Source of the DNA: Chersky-822 sp035509195
Lineage (GTDB): Bacteria; Actinomycetota; Actinomycetes; Streptosporangiales; Streptosporangiaceae
Assembly (NCBI GenBank): GCA_035509195.1
Contig: DATJLT010000276.1
Span: forward strand, 1-17,756
Length of the DNA: 17,756 nucleotides
Direction: 5' to 3'
A program made the position numbers and the translations under genes. Shown piece after piece: positions 13,297-17,756 of this stretch (positions are counted from its first letter, which is position 1; each line of letters starts with the position of its first letter). The notes below the pieces were generated by a model, which did no database searches, had not been told where the DNA came from, and saw only the letters and a program-made list of their open reading frames with translations.

Positions 13297-15523
13297 GTTC
13301 GCCATCAGCGGGATGACCTGCGGATCGTGCGCGGCCCGCGTGGAGCGGGCACTGAACAAGCTTGACGGCGTCAGCGCCACCGTAAGTTACGCCACAGAAC
13401 ACGCCTACGTGACGAGCCTCGGTGCGAGGAGCACTGAGGATCTGATCGGGCTGATCGAGTCGGTCGGTTACCGGGCTGAACTGGTCTCGCCCTTCGGGCC
13501 GGCCGCGCCTTCCTCGGCACCGGCCCCGGCCGCTGGCTCGTCCGAGCGCCGGCGGCTTGCCCGGCGCCTGGTGATCTGCCTGCCACTCGCCGTCGCGACC
13601 GTCGTGCTGGCGATGGTCCCTGCCGCGCAGTTCCCTGGCTGGCAATGGGTCAGCCTGGTGTTTGCGGCCCCGGTAGCCACGTGGGGAGCCTGGCCGTTGC
13701 ATCGCGCCGCGTGGCTTCGCCTGCGTCACGCGGCTGCCAGCATGGACACGCTGGTGAGCCTGGGCGTGACGGCGTCATTCTGCTGGTCTGTCTATGCCCT
13801 GTTCTTCGGCGGAGCCGGTCGCATCGGAATGCACATGCCGTTTACGATGACCCTTGGTCAGGCCAGCGGGCAGATGGTGTACCTGGACGCGGCGGCGGGG
13901 GTCACGGCCGCGGTACTCACCGGGCGCTATCTTGAGGCGGCCGCGAAGACCCGCTCGGGGAGCGCGATCACGGCATTGGCGAATCTCGCGGTCAGGCAGG
14001 TGGCCGTGGTTCGCGCCGGCGGCGAAGTCATGGTTCCGTCGAGTTCGCTGGTCGTCGGCGACACCTTCGTCGTCCGGCCGGGTGAGAGGATCGCCGCGGA
14101 TGGCGTTGTAGCGGCAGGGATCTCGACCATCGACGCGTCGATGGTCACGGGCGAGTCGGTGCCAGCCGAGGTGGTCAGTGGCGCCCAGGTCACGGGCGGC
14201 ACGATGAACCTGACCGGCCGGCTCCTGGTCGAAGCTACCCGCGTCGGCGCCGACACCACGCTGGCGCAGATCACGAGACTCGTCAGGGACGCGCTGGCGA
14301 GCAAGGCGTCAGCGCAGCGCACGGCCGATAGGGTGGCTGGTCTTTTCGTGCCGTCCGTTTTCGCGATGGCGGTGGTCACGCTGGGCTTCTGGCTGGGAGC
14401 CGGCTGGCCGGCCACGAGCGCGTGCAGCGCCGCCGTGGCGGTGCTGGTAGTCGCCTGCCCTTGCGCGCTTGGCCTTGCCACCCCGGCCGCGCTGCTCGCG
14501 GCGCTCGGCAGGGGTGCGGAACTCGGCATCCTGGTCAAGAGCGCGCAGACGCTCGAGACGGCCGGGCTCGTCCGCACGCTCGTGCTTGACAAGACGGGGA
14601 CTTTGACGACCGGCTTGATGTCGGTCGGTGAGATCGCCACAGACGACTGCCAGGAGTCCGAGGCCCTCGCCTTCGCGGGCGCGGCGGAAGAAGGTTCTGC
14701 CCACCCCGCTGGCCAGGCGATCGCGATCGAGGCGTCTTCGCGGGCGCCGCTGCTCGAACCGAGCGATTTCATCAGCATCGCAGGCTCGGGCGTTCGCGCC
14801 GTGGTTGCTGGCCGCCATGTATTCGCCGGCAGTGCCCGCTTCCTTCGCGAATCTGGCCTGGAGATCCCGGCCGCGCTCAGGCTGGCCGCCAGGTCAGCCG
14901 AGCAGGCCGGCCGCACGGCGGTACTCGCAGGGTGGGAGGGGTGCGCGCGGGCCGTGTTCTCTGTCGGCGACGCCCTGCGGCCGGGCTGCGCGGCTGCGAT
15001 TGCCAGGATTCGCCGCCTCGGCCTTGAGGTCGTCATCCTGACCGGCGACAACGAGGGCGCGGCCCTGGCGGTCGCAGGCCAGCTTGGCGTCCCCGCGACC
15101 AACGTCTTCCACGCGATGCGGCCGGAGACCAAGGCCCGGGCGGTCGAAGTGATCAGGCAATCCGGCCGCAAGGTCGCCATGGTGGGAGACGGCGTCAACG
15201 ACGCGGCCGCCCTGGCCGCCGCCGATCTTGGCCTGGCCATCGGCGCCGGCTCTGACGCCGCGATCGGCGCGAGCGACATCACCCTGATTTCAGGCGAGCC
15301 CGGCGCGATCGCGGACGCACTGCTGCTCGCGCGGGCCACGATGCGGACCATACGGCTGAACCTGGCCTGGGCGTTTGGCTATAACGCCGTCGCGATTCCG
15401 CTGGCCGCGCTCGGCTACCTGAATCCGTTGCTCGCCGGCCTCGCGATGGCGGCAAGCTCGCTGGTCGTGGTGTCAAGCAGCCTGCTGCTCAGGCGGTTCA
15501 GCCCGCGCGGGGCCGCCGCGTGA
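13289..15523 (+). CDS. copA: Cu+-exporting P1B-1 ATPase
   Basis: A 744-residue heavy-metal P-type ATPase. One N-terminal HMA domain has GMTCGSC (C11, C14). Then come eight predicted membrane segments with the CPC site at 390-392 (CPCALGLATPAALL), actuator TGES, phosphorylation D434 in DKTGTLTTG, the HP dipeptide in AHPAGQAIA, and hinge GDGVNDAAALAAADLG. Cu+ selectivity (P1B-1) is indicated by YN in the seventh membrane helix (FGYNAVAIP) and MAASS in the eighth. It should expel cytosolic Cu+ across the cytoplasmic membrane. GTG 13289 is chosen because GGGAG (13276-13280) lies eight bases upstream and the HMA fold starts immediately; ATG 13247 in the same frame lacks a ribosome site. It is coupled to the preceding and following small genes. 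Confidence 0.94.
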   Translation: MTEFAISGMTCGSCAARVERALNKLDGVSATVSYATEHAYVTSLGARSTEDLIGLIESVGYRAELVSPFGPAAPSSAPAPAAGSSERRRLARRLVICLPLAVATVVLAMVPAAQFPGWQWVSLVFAAPVATWGAWPLHRAAWLRLRHAAASMDTLVSLGVTASFCWSVYALFFGGAGRIGMHMPFTMTLGQASGQMVYLDAAAGVTAAVLTGRYLEAAAKTRSGSAITALANLAVRQVAVVRAGGEVMVPSSSLVVGDTFVVRPGERIAADGVVAAGISTIDASMVTGESVPAEVVSGAQVTGGTMNLTGRLLVEATRVGADTTLAQITRLVRDALASKASAQRTADRVAGLFVPSVFAMAVVTLGFWLGAGWPATSACSAAVAVLVVACPCALGLATPAALLAALGRGAELGILVKSAQTLETAGLVRTLVLDKTGTLTTGLMSVGEIATDDCQESEALAFAGAAEEGSAHPAGQAIAIEASSRAPLLEPSDFISIAGSGVRAVVAGRHVFAGSARFLRESGLEIPAALRLAARSAEQAGRTAVLAGWEGCARAVFSVGDALRPGCAAAIARIRRLGLEVVILTGDNEGAALAVAGQLGVPATNVFHAMRPETKARAVEVIRQSGRKVAMVGDGVNDAAALAAADLGLAIGAGSDAAIGASDITLISGEPGAIADALLLARATMRTIRLNLAWAFGYNAVAIPLAALGYLNPLLAGLAMAASSLVVVSSSLLLRRFSPRGAAA

Positions 15524-15654
15524 CCACAGCGACGGGTACCAGGCGCGGGATCGTGATCCAGGCCGCGAAGGCCGTCGCGGTTCCTGTCGCCTGCGGTATC
15601 ACCTTGCTCGCGATGCTAGTGATCTGGGTGATGGCCGGCGGCGGCGCCGGCTAG
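15520..15654 (+). CDS. 44-residue membrane peptide coupled to copA
   Basis: A short frame starting at GTG, which overlaps the copA stop as GTGA. It encodes 44 residues: a basic, Thr-rich start (TTATGTRRG), then one hydrophobic helix (about 18-39, AVAVPVACGITLLAMLVIWVMAG), and a Gly-rich end. It has no recognisable family. The four-base overlap, GC-rich third positions and membrane-helix pattern argue that it is real and co-translated with the copper ATPase, perhaps as a small subunit or stabiliser. It contains a single Cys in the helix. Confidence 0.55.
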   Translation: MTTATGTRRGIVIQAAKAVAVPVACGITLLAMLVIWVMAGGGAG

Positions 15655-15722
15655 GTGGCGGTCAACCGGCCGGCGGCTTCATGCGTCTTCCCATCGACGG
15701 GAGACAGGAAGCGAGGATCGCG

Positions 15723-17756
15723 ATGAGCAGGTTGACGGTAGTCGTGGCCGCGGTCGCTGTGGCGCTGGTCCCTGGACTGCTGGCAGGAAGCGTGGCGAGA
15801 GCGGCTTCGCTGCCCGTCCCCCCGGCGTCGGCGCGGGCGGCGATCTGGGGCAAGGCCGAGGTGCCAGATACAGCCGGGCAGACCCTGGGCGAGCTGGCCG
15901 TGAACAACTCGGTATCGTGCGCATCGGCGGGGAATTGCGCCGCTGGCGGGTACTACCTCGACCGCTCCGGCCACTATCAGGCATACGTGGTCAGCCAGGT
16001 CAATGGCGTGTGGGGTAAGGAGGTCGAGGTGCCTGGTACCGCCGTGCTCAATGCGGGCGGGAAGGCGGCGGTCGAGTCGGTGTCGTGCTACTCGGCGGGG
16101 AACTGCGCCGCGGGCGGGTACTTCCAGAATCACTCGGGAGTCGATCAGGCGTTCGTGGTCAGCGAGGTCAAAGGCACCTGGGGCAAGGCGATCCAGTTGC
16201 CGGGCGCCGCGCTCAAAGCCCGGGGGTCCGCCGAGGTCGAGTCGGTGTCGTGCGCACCGGCGGGGTACTGCGCCGCCGGCGGGTTCTATACCAACTCCTC
16301 GGGCAATCGGCTGGCGTTCATTGCCAGCAGGGTGACGGGCAGGTGGGCTAAGACGATCCAGGTGCCAGGCGTCCCAGCGGGCGAGGCCGTGGCGGTTACC
16401 TCGATGTCGTGCCCTTCCGCCGGGAACTGCGGAGCCGGCGGGTTTTACGATAATTATCTGGCGTTCGTGGTCAGCGAGGTCAACGGCACGTGGCGCAAGG
16501 CGATCCAGGTGTCGGGCAGCGCGGTTAGCGGGCCGGACGTTACGGTTACCTCGGTGTCGTGCCCCTCGGCGGGGAACTGCGCCGCGGGCGGGTATAGCTA
16601 TGACGAGAACGGGAACGTCTACGACGGTTTCGTGGTCAGCCTGGTCAAGGGCACGTGGGGCCAGCCGGTCGAGGTATCAGCCGGCACCGGGGTGTACCGG
16701 GTGTCGTGCGCCTCGGCTGGTAACTGCGCCGCCGCCGACGGCCTGATAGTCAGCGAGGTCAACGGCACGTGGGGCGAGCCGGTCCAGATGCGGGTGCCAG
16801 GCGCCGCCGATGGCGGTACGGAGTTCTTCCTCGATTCGGTGTCGTGCCCCTCAGCCGGTAACTGTGCCGCTGCCGGCTACTTCACCGATGACATGTACAG
16901 ATATCAGGCGCTCGTGGTCAGCCAGGTCAAGGGCTCGTGGGGCAAGCCGCTTGAGGTGCCTGGCACCGCCGCGCTCAATGGGGGCGGGTTCGGCGGGGTC
17001 AGTTCCTTGTCGTGCCCCTCGGCGGGGAACTGCGGCGCAGGCGGATTCTACGTCGACTACGCCGGTGACCAGCGGGCGTTTGTGGTCAGCCTGGTTAAGG
17101 GCGCGTGGAGCCGTGCGATCCAGGTACCCGGCATCGCCGCGCTCTCCGGGCTCGAGCACGCCACGGTCAACGGGGTGTCGTGTTCCTCGGCGGGGAACTG
17201 CGGCGCCGGCGGGTACTTCAGCGATAAGGCAGGCACCTTGATGGCGCTCGTGGTCAGCGAGGTCAAGGGCAGATGGGGCCGTGCGGTCCAGGTGCCCGGC
17301 ACCGCCGCGCTCGGTGCGCGCCTGTACGCCACCGTCACCTCGATCTCGTGCTCCTCTGCGGGGAACTGCGCCGCCGCCGGGTACTACATCGACCGCTCAG
17401 GCCGCCGTCAGGCGTTCCTGGTCAGCCAGGTCAAGGGCACCTGGGGCCACGCTGTCGCGGTGCCTGGCACTGCCGCCCTCGGCGCGGGCGGGTACGCCGT
17501 GGTGAGTTCGGTGTCGTGTGCCCGCACGGGGTACTGCGTCGCCGGCGGGTACTACGTCGACCACGCCGGCGACTACCTGGCCTTTGCGGCCAGCCGTGTC
17601 AACGGCACGTGGGGCAAGGCGGTCCAGGTGCCGGGCACCGCCGCCCTCGGCACGGGGCGGCACGCCCAGGTGACTTCGGTGTCGTGCCCCTCGGCGGGGA
17701 ACTGCGGCGCAGGCGGATTCTACGTCGACTACGCCGGTGACCAGCGGGCGTTTGTG
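15723..17756 (+). CDS. Secreted C-x5-C tandem-repeat protein, 3'-truncated by window
   Basis: The frame is open for 678 codons and runs off the window with no stop. GAGGATCG lies just upstream of ATG 15723. Residues 1-27 form a Sec signal peptide (MSRLTVVV, hydrophobic core, cleavage after VARA). Twelve units follow, the last partial. Each has the core (S)xSCxxxGxCxAGGYY, an aromatic-Asp-Gly turn, QAFVVSxVxGTWGKAVQVPG, and a Gly/Ala linker. First Cys positions are 66, 122, 177, 230, 280, 329, 375, 431, 487, 543, 599 and 655: spacing is exactly 56 from the seventh onward but 46-56 before. Every unit keeps C-x5-C, probably a disulphide. The Trp-containing, strand-rich units suggest beta-propeller blades. 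No enzyme motif or cell-wall anchor is visible, and the function is unknown. It may be independent of the copper operon, 68 bp upstream. Confidence 0.85.
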   Translation, partial: MSRLTVVVAAVAVALVPGLLAGSVARAASLPVPPASARAAIWGKAEVPDTAGQTLGELAVNNSVSCASAGNCAAGGYYLDRSGHYQAYVVSQVNGVWGKEVEVPGTAVLNAGGKAAVESVSCYSAGNCAAGGYFQNHSGVDQAFVVSEVKGTWGKAIQLPGAALKARGSAEVESVSCAPAGYCAAGGFYTNSSGNRLAFIASRVTGRWAKTIQVPGVPAGEAVAVTSMSCPSAGNCGAGGFYDNYLAFVVSEVNGTWRKAIQVSGSAVSGPDVTVTSVSCPSAGNCAAGGYSYDENGNVYDGFVVSLVKGTWGQPVEVSAGTGVYRVSCASAGNCAAADGLIVSEVNGTWGEPVQMRVPGAADGGTEFFLDSVSCPSAGNCAAAGYFTDDMYRYQALVVSQVKGSWGKPLEVPGTAALNGGGFGGVSSLSCPSAGNCGAGGFYVDYAGDQRAFVVSLVKGAWSRAIQVPGIAALSGLEHATVNGVSCSSAGNCGAGGYFSDKAGTLMALVVSEVKGRWGRAVQVPGTAALGARLYATVTSISCSSAGNCAAAGYYIDRSGRRQAFLVSQVKGTWGHAVAVPGTAALGAGGYAVVSSVSCARTGYCVAGGYYVDHAGDYLAFAASRVNGTWGKAVQVPGTAALGTGRHAQVTSVSCPSAGNCGAGGFYVDYAGDQRAFV
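15909..17756 (+). repeat. Tandem coding repeats, about 168-bp period
   Basis: Twelve units, eleven complete, encode the C-x5-C blades of the secreted protein. The first Cys codons lie at 15918, 16086, 16251, 16410, 16560, 16707, 16845, 17013, 17181, 17349, 17517 and 17685. From 16845 on the period is an exact 168 bp; earlier units have lost 3-30 bp, always in whole codons. The later array therefore looks younger or more homogenised. Confidence 0.9.
17008..17084 (+). repeat. Exact 77-bp direct repeat, first copy (second copy 17680-17756)
   Basis: Bases 17008-17084 are identical to 17680-17756 over 77 positions, 672 bp (four 168-bp units) apart. The base before differs (T at 17007, G at 17679), and the second copy ends exactly at the window edge. 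The two copies belong to the eighth and twelfth protein units. Confidence 0.9.

Noticed and set aside
13927..15351. 474-residue open frame on the minus strand
   Set aside because: Antisense shadow of the copper ATPase with low-complexity Ala/Ser/Thr composition and no motif.
15909..17756. Regular repeats that could be mistaken for a CRISPR array
   Set aside because: The period is about 168 bp, repeats are coding and divergent, and there are no short identical repeats with unique spacers.

Overview
The window is high-GC, densely coded DNA with strongly GC-ending codons, GTG starts and stop/start overlaps. It is typical of an actinobacterium. The gene content and the secreted C-x5-C repeat protein suggest a soil Streptosporangiales/Trebonia-like lineage, but that placement is a guess. 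Both ends are cut inside genes.

Left part (1-7565, plus strand): six tightly packed genes. They are the C-terminal half of a NifJ-type pyruvate:ferredoxin oxidoreductase, a dihydroorotate-dehydrogenase-like flavoprotein, an Acg-family nitroreductase, a large protein joining an N-terminal GNAT domain to an ADP-forming acyl-CoA-synthetase-like module, and two universal stress proteins.

Middle (7540-10385, minus strand): a DUF1918 mini-protein coupled by an ATGA overlap to an MgtA-type P3B ATPase. A 153-bp divergent gap separates them from a DevS/DosT-like two-GAF heme sensor kinase (10539-12254). Its DevR/DosR-like response regulator (12278-12952, minus strand) faces it tail to tail.

Right part (13033-15654, plus strand): a copper export operon of a small Met/His-bearing membrane protein, a one-HMA Cu+ P1B ATPase and a 44-residue membrane peptide. 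It diverges from devR. From 15723 to the window end an open reading frame without a stop encodes a Sec-exported protein with at least twelve C-x5-C repeats of about 56 residues.

Taken together this looks like a hypoxia/dormancy (DosR-type) locus. The sensor, the regulator and the classical target families (USPs, Acg nitroreductase, cation P-type ATPase) are clustered with an oxygen-sensitive pyruvate oxidoreductase. Two DosR-box-like palindromes (11 of 14 core positions each) lie at 3785-3798, upstream of the GNAT/acyl-CoA synthetase gene, and at 10479-10492, in the devS/mgtA divergent gap. The regulator keeps the DNA-contacting residues known from mycobacterial DevR. PFOR plus an ADP-forming acetyl-CoA synthetase could in principle form an archaeal-style pyruvate-to-acetate ATP-yielding route under oxygen limitation; this is inference.
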